A DNA stretch of 60,519 nucleotides from Actinobacteria bacterium Ga0077560 (GCA_001464275.1 LNFL01000099.1:1-60519); one strand, 5' to 3'. Counted from the first letter of the stretch, positions 43,443-52,810 are shown. Made by a program: numbers and translations. Notes: a model not told the origin generated them from the sequence alone.

Positions 43443-45702
43443 GGCCATCCGCGGCCCCGGCTCCGCGTCGTCGCCGGCGGCCCGCACGCGCTGGACGGCG
43501 GGGCGGATGCGGGGCACGAGGCCGGGCGCCACGGCGCCGAGCGTCGCCGAGAGGTCCGATGCGGGGCGCTTGAACAGGTACCCCTGCCCGAGCTCCACGC
43601 CGATGTCGCGCAGCACCTCCAGCTCGGCGAGCGTCTCCACGCCCTCGGAGACCAGCGTCGCGTCCATCTCCCGGCTGAAGGCCACCATCGACCGCACCAG
43701 TGCCTGCTTGGCGGGGTCGGAGTCGATGTCCCTTGGCGTAGTCGGGGACCAGCCGCATGAGGTGGCGCAGGGTGGAGTGGCCGGCGCCCAGGTCGTCCAC
43801 CGCCACCAGCGCGCCGCGGAGCCGGAGGTTGGCCAGGCGGTCCGCCAGCTGGCCGTAGTCCTGCACCTGCTCGTGCTCGGTGATCTCGATGAGCAGCCAG
43901 TCGAGCGATCCGGGCGGCATCAGCTCGTCGATCGAGCCGCTCAGGATGAGCTGCGGGCTGGCGTTGAGGGAGAGGTACGTGCCGGCGGGGACCTCCTCGC
44001 GCCGCGCGACGGCGCGCCGCAGGCACTCCAGCTCCAGCTCCAGGCCGAGGCCCACCTGATGGGCTTCGCCGATCCACTGGTCCGGGCCGCGGCGCGGCTC
44101 CACCTCGAACCGAGACAGCGCCTCGTGGCCCACGATGCGGAGGGTGTCCATCCGCACGATGGGCTGGAAGACGGGCCGCAGCGCGTCGGGGTCCTCGATG
44201 ATCTGGGCGATCCGCTCCCGCCGGGTCCGGAAGGACGCCGAGTAGGAGCCCTCGGCGACGGCGCCGTCCAACAGGCCACGGTCGAACGCGACCACGTCGC
44301 GGCCGTTCAGGGAGGCCGCCTCCAGCGCCTCCTCGACGGCCGCCTCGATGTTTGCCGCGGTGGTGGCGTCCGCCGGGCTCAGGACGATCGCCCCGCGCGC
44401 CGGCAGGCCCGCCTCGTTGCGGCCCGCGGCGGCCACCGCGACGGCCGCCCAGTCACGTGCCTGGGCGGCGTCGGCGACGCGCCCCACCCAGCAGAAGCGG
44501 TCGGGGCCCACCCGGCCCCACACGCCGGGCCCCAGCGGCGCGCGCACGCACGCCTCGGCCACCTCCGCCAGGAGCGCGTCCCCGGCGGAGAAGCCGTGGG
44601 CCGCGTTCCAGCCGCCGAACCCGTTGAGGTCCACCACGATCACGCCCACCGGTTCGCGGACGCTCGAGCCGGCGACGATGCCGGCCAGGTGGCGGTGCAT
44701 GGCGCGGGCGTCGTGCAGGCCGGTGATGAGGTCCTCGTCGGTGCGCCCCTGGCGCCGCATCAGGGAGTGGACGCGCCAGGCCAGCACCGCGCCGATCAGC
44801 CACACGGCCGGCGCGACGGTCGCGGGCACCATGGCCGCGGCCGGCGCCGCCAGCGCGAGGCCCAGGACCGCGACGGCGCCGCTCACGCGCTCGCCCGCCA
44901 GCGCCACCTCGCGGGCGCGCAGCGGGCGCCCCGCGGAGAGGGCGAGCAGGCCGAACACGACGCAGTACAGGGACAGCGCCACCGGGGTCAGCTCGATCTG
45001 CCCCCGGGCGACGAGCGAGCTCACCGCGGCGTCGCCGACCGCAAGGGTGAGGAAGGCGGCGACCAGCCACGGGTACGCGCTGGCGCGCTCCAGCGAGGCG
45101 CGACGCACGGCGTTGTAGGCGGCGGCCACCAGCAGCAGGTCCAGGGCGACCGGCATGAGCAGCGCGGTGTTCTGGTCGGCGCCCAGCGGGCCGTACCAGA
45201 GCGTGCCGAGCACGACGACGCCGATGATCAGGAAGGCCGCGATCTCCATCGCCAGCGTCTCCGCGACCCGCCTGCGGGACTCGGCGACGACCGGCTGGCG
45301 CAGGAGCCACAGCGCGTGGAACCACGGGATGTAGGCGAGCAGGAACCCGGCCTGCGACCAGGCGGCCGGCTCGGTGACGTCGCCGCCGGTCGCCACGAAG
45401 GCGACGTAGGGGATCGCGCCCAGCGCCCAGATCGCGCATCCCCGCGCGAAGCAGGTCCAGACCCGCCGCTGGCGCCCCTCGAGGGCCCGGGCCGCCCGCA
45501 GCTGCACGACCGCGGCGAGGGTCGCGGCGATGGCGTGCACGACCACGACGGCGGCCGCCCCCGCCGCGAGGGAGATCAGTCCCGCGTTCAGCAGCGCCGC
45601 CGGGACGAGCACCCCCGCGACGCCTGCGAGCGTGAGCCAGGCCACGAGGCGCGGCCGTCCTTGCCATGATGCCTCCACAGAAGGTTTGTCGACGCACCGC
45701 AT
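43419..45702 (-). pseudogene. Membrane GGDEF/EAL protein, frame broken in the EAL domain
   Basis: N-terminal membrane region with seven or eight spans (about residues 15-320), a degenerate GGDEF domain (GPDRFCWVG in place of GGDEF, so probably no cyclase activity) and an EAL domain (GHEALSRFE, LSLNASPQLI, WLLIEITEHE, VAVDDLGAGHSTL). At about 43731, after VPDYAK, the frame changes and the domain continues as DIDSDPAKQALVRSMVAFSR, VSEGVETLAELEVL and ELGQGYLFKRPAS to 43419. The segment of the type LDRSLVR, about 20 nt, is missing at the joint, including the Asp that binds metal in active EAL enzymes. As read, c-di-GMP hydrolysis would be lost. It converges on the FeeM-like gene; start ATG 45702 is uncertain. 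Confidence 0.78.
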
Positions 45703-45734
45703 CGGCCGCTTGAGGCGGCGCGCGGTGAGGGCCC

Positions 45735-47219
45735 GTGGGGCTGCGTATCGGGATGAAACGACCTGTGGGCGACGTGACGGGGACCGCGGATCCGGACGCG
45801 GGCAGCGCAGGGGGCGACGCGGTCGCGGCCGCGCTGTGGCGGGACGCCCCGCTGGGCGTGCTCGAGCTCGACCTCCATGGCCGGTGCCGCGGGGTGAACC
45901 CGGCCTGGTCGGGCCTCACCGGGATGCCCGCCGACCGCTGCACCGGCGACGGCTGGATGCGCTGCGTCCACCCCGACGACCGCGCGCTCGCCCGCTCGGC
46001 GGTCGCGGCGGCCGCCGGGGGCGGACACGCGGGGCCGGTGCCGCTGCGCCTGGTGCTGCGCACCGGCGGGACGCGGTGGGCGGAGCTCACGGCCCGCCCG
46101 GCCGGTGACCCGCCCGCCGCGCCGGCGGCGGTGCTGGCCATGCTGGTGGACGTGACCGGCCGTGTGCGGCGCGAGGCCGAGCTGGCGGCCATCGCCGAGC
46201 ACTCGCCGGACGCGGTCCTGCGGCTGGACGCCAACCGGCGGATCGTCTTCGCCAACGCCGCGCAGGCGCGCCTGGCGGGGTTCCCGCCGTCGGCGCACGC
46301 CGGGCGGACCGTGTGGGAGCTCGGGCTGCCCGAGGACCTCGTGGTCGTGCTCGACGCCGCCCTGGGCCGCGCGCTGCGCACCGGGGTGGGGGAGGACCTG
46401 GAGTTCCCGGTGCCCGTGGGCTCCGACAGCCGGTGGCTGCACGCGCGGGTGGTGCCGGAGGCCGACGGGGAGGGCGCGGTGCGCCACGTGCTGCTGGTCT
46501 CGCGCGACGTCACCGAGCGCCGGGAGGCCGAGGACGCCCTGCGCGCCCGCGACGCCATGCAGTCGGCGCTGGTCCGCGGCGTCTCACACGAGTTCCGCGC
46601 ACCCCTGGCGGCGATCTCGGCGGCGGCCGGCGCCCTGGAGCGCGTGCCGGAGGCGGAGCGCCGGGAGCTCCTGCACGCGGTCACCGAGGAGACCGCGCGG
46701 CTGGAGCGGCTGGTGGCGAACCTGCTGGACCTGTCGCGGCTGGAGGGCGGCGCGCTGGTGCCGCGGCTCGACTGGTGCGCGGTGGACGACCTGGTGACCG
46801 GGGCGCGGCGGGCCTCCGGCCTGGCCTTCGGCCCGGGGGAGCTCGTGGTGGCGCTCGACGCCGAGCACCCGCTGGTGCAGGCCGATCAGGTGCTCACCGA
46901 GCGGATCCTGTCGAACCTGCTGCGCAACGCGGTGATCCACGGCGCGCCCCCGGTGCGCGTGACCTCCCGCGCCGGCGACGGCGTGGTGGAGCTCGCGGTG
47001 GAGGACGCCGGGGCCGGGCTGCCCCGCGAGCTGCGGTCCACGGCCTTCGCCCCGTTCGTGCAGGGTGAGGGGCGGCCGGGCATCGGCGTGGGCCTGGCGC
47101 TCTCGCGCGGGCTGGCCGAGGCGCAGGGCGGGACGCTGGTGGCCACGCCGAACCCCGGGGGCGGCGCGCGGTTCGTGCTCTCCCTGCCGCTGGTGCCGGT
47201 GCCGGAGGTCCCCGAGTGA
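45735..47219 (+). CDS. PAS-domain sensor histidine kinase (KdpD-like core)
   Basis: 494-residue histidine kinase without membrane spans, so probably a soluble sensor. PAS-like domains lie at residues about 35-140 (APLGVLELDLHGRCRGVNPA, HPDDRALARSAV) and 150-265 (EHSPDAVLRLDANRRIVFAN). The H-box is VRGVSHEFRAPLAAISAAAG near residue 285. The N-box NLLRNAVIHG, the G1 DAGAGLP and the G2 GIGVGLALSRGLAEAQGG complete the ATPase domain. The H-box environment is KdpD-like. GTG 45735 and ATG 45753 are both possible starts. Its stop overlaps the response-regulator start by 4 nt. Signal unknown. Confidence 0.87.
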   Translation: MGLRIGMKRPVGDVTGTADPDAGSAGGDAVAAALWRDAPLGVLELDLHGRCRGVNPAWSGLTGMPADRCTGDGWMRCVHPDDRALARSAVAAAAGGGHAGPVPLRLVLRTGGTRWAELTARPAGDPPAAPAAVLAMLVDVTGRVRREAELAAIAEHSPDAVLRLDANRRIVFANAAQARLAGFPPSAHAGRTVWELGLPEDLVVVLDAALGRALRTGVGEDLEFPVPVGSDSRWLHARVVPEADGEGAVRHVLLVSRDVTERREAEDALRARDAMQSALVRGVSHEFRAPLAAISAAAGALERVPEAERRELLHAVTEETARLERLVANLLDLSRLEGGALVPRLDWCAVDDLVTGARRASGLAFGPGELVVALDAEHPLVQADQVLTERILSNLLRNAVIHGAPPVRVTSRAGDGVVELAVEDAGAGLPRELRSTAFAPFVQGEGRPGIGVGLALSRGLAEAQGGTLVATPNPGGGARFVLSLPLVPVPEVPE

Positions 47220-47908
47220 ACGGCCCGCCCCAGCGCGTGCTGGTGGTGGACGACGAGCCGCACATCCTGCGGGGGCTGTCGGCCAGCCTCAACGCGGCGG
47301 GCTACCACGTGACCGGCGCGGCCACCGCGCAGGAGGCCCTGCGCGCCGCCGCGCTGCGCACCCCGGACGTGGTGGTGCTGGACCTGCGGCTCCCGGACGG
47401 CTCCGGCCTGGACGTGTGCCGGCGCCTGCGGGAGTGGACGCAGGTGCCGGTGATCGTCGTGTCGGCGCACGACGCGGAGGAGGACAAGATCGCCGCGCTG
47501 GACGCCGGTGCCGACGACTACGTCACCAAGCCGTACGCCACGGGTGAGCTGCTGGCCCGGGTGCGGGCCGTCACGCGGCGGGCCGCGACGGCGCCGGGCT
47601 CCCAGCCGCAGGTGTCCTTCGGCGGGGTGGTGGTGGACCTCGCGCTGCGGTCCGTCACCCGCGACGGCGCCCCGGTGCGCCTGACCCCGCGCGAGTACGA
47701 CCTGCTGGCGGAGCTCGCACGGCACGCCGGTCGGGTCATCACCCATCCCGCGCTCCTGCGGGCCGCGTGGGGGCCGGGCTACGAGCGGGAGACCCACTAC
47801 CTGCGCGTCTACATGGCGCGACTGCGCGGCAAGCTCGAGGCGGACGCGTCCGACCCGCGCCACCTGGTGACCGAGGCCGGCGTGGGATACCGCCTCCAGC
47901 TCGACTGA
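47216..47908 (+). CDS. OmpR-family response regulator, KdpE-like
   Basis: 230-residue regulator. The receiver has VLVVDDEPHI, phospho-acceptor VVVLDLRLPDGSG (Asp near residue 56), VIVVSAHDAEEDK and DDYVTKPYA. The DNA-binding winged helix has LTPREYDLLAELARHAGRVI and ETHYLRVYMARLRGKLEADA, ending VTEAGVGYRLQLD, all close to KdpE. The GTG start overlaps the kinase stop by 4 nt, so this is its cognate partner. No kdpFABC genes are in the window, so a potassium role is not shown. An OmpR-type regulator like this could read the 7-4-7 repeats before the ApbE operon, but that link is speculative. Confidence 0.9.
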   Translation: MNGPPQRVLVVDDEPHILRGLSASLNAAGYHVTGAATAQEALRAAALRTPDVVVLDLRLPDGSGLDVCRRLREWTQVPVIVVSAHDAEEDKIAALDAGADDYVTKPYATGELLARVRAVTRRAATAPGSQPQVSFGGVVVDLALRSVTRDGAPVRLTPREYDLLAELARHAGRVITHPALLRAAWGPGYERETHYLRVYMARLRGKLEADASDPRHLVTEAGVGYRLQLD

Positions 47909-47936
47909 GCCGGAGGGCGGGGAATCTGCCGAGGGG

Positions 47937-47966
47937 GCGGCATCGACGGATCGCTCCGGATGCCGC
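47937..47966 (+). terminator. Strong stepped hairpin after the response regulator
   Basis: GCGGCATC and GATGCCGC form 8 bp; after a GA bulge, CGGA/TCCG form 4 bp around a TCGC tetraloop. It begins 28 nt after the regulator's stop and has no T-tract. The remaining gap to 48121 shows no gene. Confidence 0.5.
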
Positions 47967-48121
47967 GGAGGCCGGTTCCCGCGCCCTCCCCCTCAGTCAG
48001 GCGCGGTGTGCGGACTCCTTGATCCCCCTCGTGGCACCCGGGAGGGTAGACCGGCGCGGCTCAACGCGGGGTCAATTCCGGGAGCCCCGGCATCAACAGC
48101 GCGTAAACGAGACCCCGCGGG

Positions 48122-49288
48122 TCATGCGGCGCTGGGACCCAGACCCCGTCGCGAGACCCGGCTCACGGCCTGGGAGATGCGCAGGCCGCCGGGCGAGGTG
48201 TGCTCGCGCGGGGCGGCGCGCAGGCGCTCGCCGACGATGCGGCTCACCGGGCGGGTGCGCAGCAGCCCGAACATGAGCCACGGCGCACGTTCCATCACGA
48301 GCTTCGCCGCCCAGGCCGACGCCGCGTGGGGCCCGAGCGCGCCGGCGAGCCGCCCGGGGTAGGCCGAGCAGTCGACGGCGGCGCCGTCCAGCAGCTCGCC
48401 CACCGTGCGCGCCGCGATGCGGCTGGAGGTGAACGCCTCGTACATGCCGTCGCCGCTGAACGGGTCGACCAGGCCGGCGGCGTCGCCCACCAGCACGGCG
48501 CGGTGCGTGGCGACGGGCGTGCCGGACCGGCGGATGGGCAGGCGGTGGCCGCGGATCTCGGTGAGGTCGTCGATGGTGATGCCGTGGACCTGGCAGATGC
48601 GGCGCAGGTGGTCGCGCATCCTGGGTCCCTCCTCCAGGTATCCGCCCACCCCGACGTTGACGTGGTCGCCCTTCGGGAAGATCCAGCCGTATCCGCCCGG
48701 CACCACGTCGAACTCCAGCAGGGCGGCGTCCTCGTAGCGGCCGTCGTCGAACCCGGCGGCACCCCGGGGCAGGTTCCCCTCCATCGCCACGGCGTAGGAG
48801 TGCTCGGCAACCCCGAGCGCCTTGCGGGTCACCCCGTTGCAGCCGTCGGCGCCCACCATGACCTCGGCGGCGATCGTGCCGGTGTCGGTGCGCACCTCCA
48901 CGCCTTCGGTGCGGAGCGTGATGTCCCGCACCCGCGTCCCGTCGCGGAAGTCCACGCCCTTGGCCACGGCCTGCTCGGCGAGGAACAGGTCCAACCGCCG
49001 GCGCTGGGTCATGAGCACCATCGGGCCCTCGCCGTCCACGTGGCACACCGGCCCGCCGTACCCCAGGCGGACGTCCATGCGGGAGACCACCCGCTCCACC
49101 ACCGGGTCGATGGCGAACGGCAGCACGCTCGCCCCGCGCAGGGTCACGCCGCCGCCGCAGGGCTTGTCGCGCGGGAACCGCGCGCGGTCGACCATGACGA
49201 CCTTCGCGCCGCGCTCGGCGAGGCGGTAGGCGGCGGTGGAGCCCGCCGGGCCCGCTCCCACCACGATCACGTCGACGCGCTCCGCCAC
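48122..49288 (-). CDS. Geranylgeranyl reductase family FAD-dependent oxidoreductase
   Basis: 388-residue flavoprotein that reduces isoprenoid double bonds; actinobacterial relatives saturate menaquinone side chains or polyprenyl lipids. The N-terminal FAD motif is VDVIVVGAGPAGSTAAYRLA, then FPRDKPCGGGVTLRG (the PxxKxCGG signature), YGWIFPKGDHVNVGVGGYLE near the substrate pocket, and VLVGDAAGLVDPFSGDGMYE for the FAD ribityl site. GTG 49288 puts the dinucleotide fold at residue 5 and lies 7 nt after a CAGACT -10-like box. A start 96 nt further upstream would add a Pro/Arg-rich tail unlike the family. Membrane-associated lipid substrate inferred. Confidence 0.87.
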   Translation of the reverse strand: MAERVDVIVVGAGPAGSTAAYRLAERGAKVVMVDRARFPRDKPCGGGVTLRGASVLPFAIDPVVERVVSRMDVRLGYGGPVCHVDGEGPMVLMTQRRRLDLFLAEQAVAKGVDFRDGTRVRDITLRTEGVEVRTDTGTIAAEVMVGADGCNGVTRKALGVAEHSYAVAMEGNLPRGAAGFDDGRYEDAALLEFDVVPGGYGWIFPKGDHVNVGVGGYLEEGPRMRDHLRRICQVHGITIDDLTEIRGHRLPIRRSGTPVATHRAVLVGDAAGLVDPFSGDGMYEAFTSSRIAARTVGELLDGAAVDCSAYPGRLAGALGPHAASAWAAKLVMERAPWLMFGLLRTRPVSRIVGERLRAAPREHTSPGGLRISQAVSRVSRRGLGPSAA

Positions 49289-49350
49289 GCGCGGCAGTCT
49301 GCCAGCTTCGCCGCCGTGAGGTCGGGCGCGGGGCGGCCCGCCGGGGACGC

Positions 49351-49356
49351 TACCGT
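49351..49356 (+). promoter_or_regulatory. -10 box for leaderless phosphotransferase/ATPase transcript
   Basis: TACCGT, then 6 nt, then the GTG at 49363. The divergent reductase gene starts 75 nt away. Confidence 0.5.
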
Positions 49357-49362
49357 CGAGGC

Positions 49363-50847
49363 GTGGAGCCGTTCGGTCCGACACCGGGGTGCAACGAGCC
49401 CGCGCGGGTGGTGGAGACCCACGTCTCGGTGATCACGTTCATCGGAGACCGGGCCTACAAGGTCTGCAAGCCGGTCGACCTGGGGTTCCTGGACCACTCG
49501 ACGCTGGAGGCCCGCGGAGCGGCCTGCCGGCGCGAGGTCGCGCTCAACCGGCGCCTGTCCCCGGACGTCTACCTGGGGGTCCTGGACGTGTCGGGGCCCG
49601 GCGGCGCCGTGTGCGAGCACATCGTGGCGATGCGGCGGATGCCGGCCGACCGCTGCCTCACGCGCCTGCTGGGAACGCCCGAGGGACCGGACGCCGTGCG
49701 GGCGGTCGCCCGGACGGTGGCGGCGTTCCACGCCACCGCCGCGCGATCGCCGCGGATCGACCAGGCGGGGTCCCGGGCGGCGCTGCTGGCCCTGTGGGAG
49801 CAGAGCATCGACCAGATGTCGCCGTTCGCCGGCGGCGTGCTGCCGCAGGACGAGTTCGCGGAGGTCGGCGGGCTGGCGCGCGCGTACCTCGCCGGGCGGG
49901 GCCCGCTGTTCGACGCCCGGCGGGCGTCGGGCCTGGTGCGCGACGGCCACGGCGACCTGCTGGCCGACGACGTGTTCGTGCTGGACGACGGGCCGCGCAT
50001 CCTCGACTGCCTGGCCTTCTCGGATGCGCTGCGGTGGGCCGACGTGCTGCTGGACATCGCGTTCCTGGCGATGGACCTGGAGTGGAAGGGGCACCCCGCG
50101 CTCGCCGACCGGCTGCTGGCCTGGTACCGCGAGTTCTCCTACGAGCACCACCCGGTCTCGCTGTGGCACCACTTCGTGGGGTACCGCGCCCACGTGCGCA
50201 GCAAGGTGGCCTGCGTGCGGGCGGCACAGGGCGACCCCGGCGCGGCGGCCGAGGCCGCGGGCCTGCACGCCCTCGCCGCCCGCCGCCTGCGGGCCGGGCG
50301 CGTGCGCCTGGTGATGGTGGGCGGTCCGCCGGGCTCGGGGAAGTCGACGCTGGCGGCGGCGCTCGCCGACCGCCTCGGCGCCGTTCACCTGTCCACGGAC
50401 CACCTGCGCAAGGAGCTCGCCGGCCTCCCGCCGGACGCGGACGCCTCGGCGCCGCTGGGGCAGGGCCTGTACCGGCCCGAGCTGGTGCACCGTGTCTACA
50501 CCGAGCTGCTGGACCGCGCGGCGCGGCTGCTGGGGATGGGCGAGCACGTGGTCCTGGACGCCTCGTGGGGGGAGGAGCAGGAACGGGCGCGCGGCCGGCA
50601 CGTGGCCGAGGTCTGCGACGCGACGCTCACCGAGCTGCGCTGCGCTGCGCCGCCGGCGGTCCTCAGGGAACGTGCCGCGCTGCGCCGGGCCGGTGCCGCG
50701 GCCCACGCCTCGGACGCGTCGGAGGTGGTCGCGGCCGCCCTGTTCGCGGCGGCCGACCCCTGGCCGTCGGCGGTGCGGGTGGACACCGGCGGCGCCGGTC
50801 CGCAGGCCGCGCTCGCCCGCGCGGTGGAGGCGCTGGAGCGTGGGTGA
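49363..50847 (+). CDS. Aminoglycoside-phosphotransferase-like domain fused to P-loop (Zeta-type) kinase
   Basis: 494-residue bifunctional protein common in proteobacteria and actinobacteria. The N-terminal half (about 1-310) is an APH/choline-kinase-like domain: VITFIGDRAYKVCKPVDLGF, catalytic-loop-like GLVRDGHGDLLADDVFVL and ILDCLAFSDALRWADVLLDI. The C-terminal half (about 315-494) is a small AAA/Zeta-like P-loop kinase with Walker A MVGGPPGSGKSTLAAALADR, LSTDHLRKEL and HVVLDASWGEEQER. No resistance phenotype can be assigned; relatives are mostly uncharacterised. Converges on the DUF11-type surface protein with a strong hairpin between. Confidence 0.8.
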   Translation: MEPFGPTPGCNEPARVVETHVSVITFIGDRAYKVCKPVDLGFLDHSTLEARGAACRREVALNRRLSPDVYLGVLDVSGPGGAVCEHIVAMRRMPADRCLTRLLGTPEGPDAVRAVARTVAAFHATAARSPRIDQAGSRAALLALWEQSIDQMSPFAGGVLPQDEFAEVGGLARAYLAGRGPLFDARRASGLVRDGHGDLLADDVFVLDDGPRILDCLAFSDALRWADVLLDIAFLAMDLEWKGHPALADRLLAWYREFSYEHHPVSLWHHFVGYRAHVRSKVACVRAAQGDPGAAAEAAGLHALAARRLRAGRVRLVMVGGPPGSGKSTLAAALADRLGAVHLSTDHLRKELAGLPPDADASAPLGQGLYRPELVHRVYTELLDRAARLLGMGEHVVLDASWGEEQERARGRHVAEVCDATLTELRCAAPPAVLRERAALRRAGAAAHASDASEVVAAALFAAADPWPSAVRVDTGGAGPQAALARAVEALERG

Positions 50848-50874
50848 CGGGGCGCCGCGGCGCGGCGCCCCGTC
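50846..50874. terminator. 13-bp GC hairpin between convergent genes
   Basis: GACGGGGCGCCGC-GGC-GCGGCGCCCCGTC is a perfect stem that starts within the stop codon of the kinase fusion and ends 6 nt from the stop of the convergent surface-protein gene. A bidirectional terminator is likely; there is no T-tract. Confidence 0.6.
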
Positions 50875-50880
50875 GGTGGA

Positions 50881-52794
50881 TCAGCCCGTGACGGCCGGCG
50901 CGGGACGCGCCGCGGGCAGCACGCGCACCGGGGTGCGGTCCTGCACCTGCCGCACCGCGGCCCCGGTCGCCGAGGCCCGCAGCGACACCGAGCGCGCGGC
51001 GCCCGTCGAGGTGGGCGCCAGGCGGAGCACGATGCGACGGCTCGCGCCCTTGCGGAGGTTCATCTTCGGGCCCACGATCACGCCGTTGCGCATCGTGAAG
51101 CCGGCCGGCATCGAGGTGACGGTCAGGCCGGCGGGCACCGGGATGCGCAGCCGGACGTTCGTCGCGGTCGCCGGCCCGAGGGACCGGATGGTGACCACGT
51201 AGTTCCCGGATGCCCCGGCGCGCAGGAACTCCGGGCCGTTGATGGTGATCGAGAGCCTCGCGCTCGTGGGCGCCGGCGTCGTGGGCGCCGGTGCGGCGGG
51301 GCCCTGCACCGCGGTGGCCACGGTGGTGCTGCGCGCGAGCAGCGACACGCCGCTGCTGACGCCGTTGTGGGCCACGGAGGCGCGGTTGGTGATCTGCGTG
51401 CCGGTCGCCGTCGCGGCGTTCACCGTCACGCGGAACACCGCGGTGGTGGAGGCGTTCACCGCCAGGGTGCCGCCGGCCGCACCGGTGGCGCCCGACCCGA
51501 GCCGCACGGTCACGCCGGACGCGGACGCGTCGCCGCGGTCGTCCGCCGAGGTGTCGGTGAACGTGGCCGCGCCGTCGCCCGCCGTGATCCTCACGGACCC
51601 GGGCACCAGCGTGGTGCCCGTGGGGATGGCGTCGGTGAGCACGACGCTGCCCGCCGCGTCCGTGCCGGTGTTGCTCACCGCGATGGTGTACTCGAGCGTG
51701 TCACCGGCCAGCAGCTGGCCGCCGTCGACGTCCGCGACCGACTTGCTCACCACCAGGCGGGGGGCGTACAGGTCGATCGCGCTGGTCACCACGCCCGGCA
51801 GGTAGGTCTCACCGCCGGTGGTGAGGCCGATCGTGGCCGAGGTGGCGCTGTTGGGGATGATGCCGTCCGCGGTGAAGACCGAGGCGTCGATGCCGAGGCT
51901 GTTGGCGTAGTCCGGGGACTTGGCGGTCGAGCGCGTTCCACGGTCGGCGAAGCTCGAGTTGAACATGTCGTTCGCCGGGTGCAGGGCATCGGACAGGCCC
52001 GTCCCGTTCAGGGTGAGGGTGTCGCCGGTCGACCCGCGATCACCGTCGTAGGCGATGACGCCGATCCGCGCGGTCACCGCTCCCGACGGCGGGGCCTGCA
52101 TCCCCGTGACGGTGATGGTCTCCGACGGGTTGCCGCCGTCCACCGCGACGAGGCCGTCGAACACCGTCAGGTTGCGCGGCGGGGCGGCGTCGTCGCGATA
52201 CACGACCACGAGACTCCATCCGCCGTACGTGTTCGTGCCGGTGCCGACCTGCACGTTCGCGACGGTGTAGGCGCCGTTCCCGGCCGCGCTGACCTGGGAG
52301 GTGACGTCCGCGAAGGCCTGGTACGAGTTGTCGGTCGAGTAGGCGCCGGTCTCGGCGCCCGTCACCGTGACGTACGCCCCGCCCGGCACCTGCAGCTTGA
52401 CCGAGGTGCGTGCCGATGCGCTGGGCGCGGCGGCGCCGCCGCCGCCGGCGTCCAGGCGACCACCCCAGTAGAGGCCGGCGAACAGCACCTGCGCGTCGGC
52501 CGGCATCGCCAGGGTCGCGGAGCTCGAGTCGAAGGTCGAGCCGTCGGCGTCGATGTCGACGTGCTCCATGGTGAAGTCGTTGTTCCTGCCGTTCGCGCCG
52601 GCCAGCACCGAGGCGCATGAGCCCGCGGAGGCGGGGCACTTCAGCACGGTGTTGCCGACGATGGCGATGTCACCGGCGGCGTTGGTGGTGTAGCGGGCCG
52701 TGAAGGGCGTCACGGCCGACGCGGTGGCGGCGAGGCCGAGCAGCAGCGCCGCGGCACCCAGAAGGGTGCGCATGATGGGGGTGGGGGTACGCAT
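50881..52794 (-). CDS. Secreted DUF11-repeat surface protein
   Basis: 637-residue exported protein. Residues 1-27 are a signal peptide (TLLGAAALLLGLAATASA). A large N-terminal beta domain of the DUF3344-like kind (NNDFTMEHVDIDADGSTFDS, VLFAGLYWGGRLD, YGGWSLVVVYRDD) covers about 30-345. It is followed by a DUF11 repeat (LVVSKSVADVDGGQLLAGDT, YTIAVSNTGTDAAG) and a second related beta domain (YVVTIRSLGPATATNVRLRI). No LPXTG anchor or membrane tail is seen, so it may be released or bound non-covalently. Structural or adhesive role inferred. Confidence 0.82.
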   Translation of the reverse strand: MRTPTPIMRTLLGAAALLLGLAATASAVTPFTARYTTNAAGDIAIVGNTVLKCPASAGSCASVLAGANGRNNDFTMEHVDIDADGSTFDSSSATLAMPADAQVLFAGLYWGGRLDAGGGGAAAPSASARTSVKLQVPGGAYVTVTGAETGAYSTDNSYQAFADVTSQVSAAGNGAYTVANVQVGTGTNTYGGWSLVVVYRDDAAPPRNLTVFDGLVAVDGGNPSETITVTGMQAPPSGAVTARIGVIAYDGDRGSTGDTLTLNGTGLSDALHPANDMFNSSFADRGTRSTAKSPDYANSLGIDASVFTADGIIPNSATSATIGLTTGGETYLPGVVTSAIDLYAPRLVVSKSVADVDGGQLLAGDTLEYTIAVSNTGTDAAGSVVLTDAIPTGTTLVPGSVRITAGDGAATFTDTSADDRGDASASGVTVRLGSGATGAAGGTLAVNASTTAVFRVTVNAATATGTQITNRASVAHNGVSSGVSLLARSTTVATAVQGPAAPAPTTPAPTSARLSITINGPEFLRAGASGNYVVTIRSLGPATATNVRLRIPVPAGLTVTSMPAGFTMRNGVIVGPKMNLRKGASRRIVLRLAPTSTGAARSVSLRASATGAAVRQVQDRTPVRVLPAARPAPAVTG

Positions 52795-52810
52795 TCACCC
52801 CGACTCGGCA

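Noticed and set aside
3318-43731. Programmed frameshifting or ribosome bypassing as the explanation for the four broken genes
   Set aside because: There are no slippery heptamers, and family residues are missing at each joint. Bypassing skips extra bases and would not explain absent ones.
47216-47908. Naming the two-component pair kdpDE
   Set aside because: The regulator is KdpE-like, but the kinase lacks the KdpD N-terminal domains and no kdpFABC genes are present.
49363-50847. An antibiotic-resistance phosphotransferase
   Set aside because: The APH-like half is fused to a P-loop kinase, an arrangement found in many uncharacterised housekeeping proteins; nothing indicates drug substrates.
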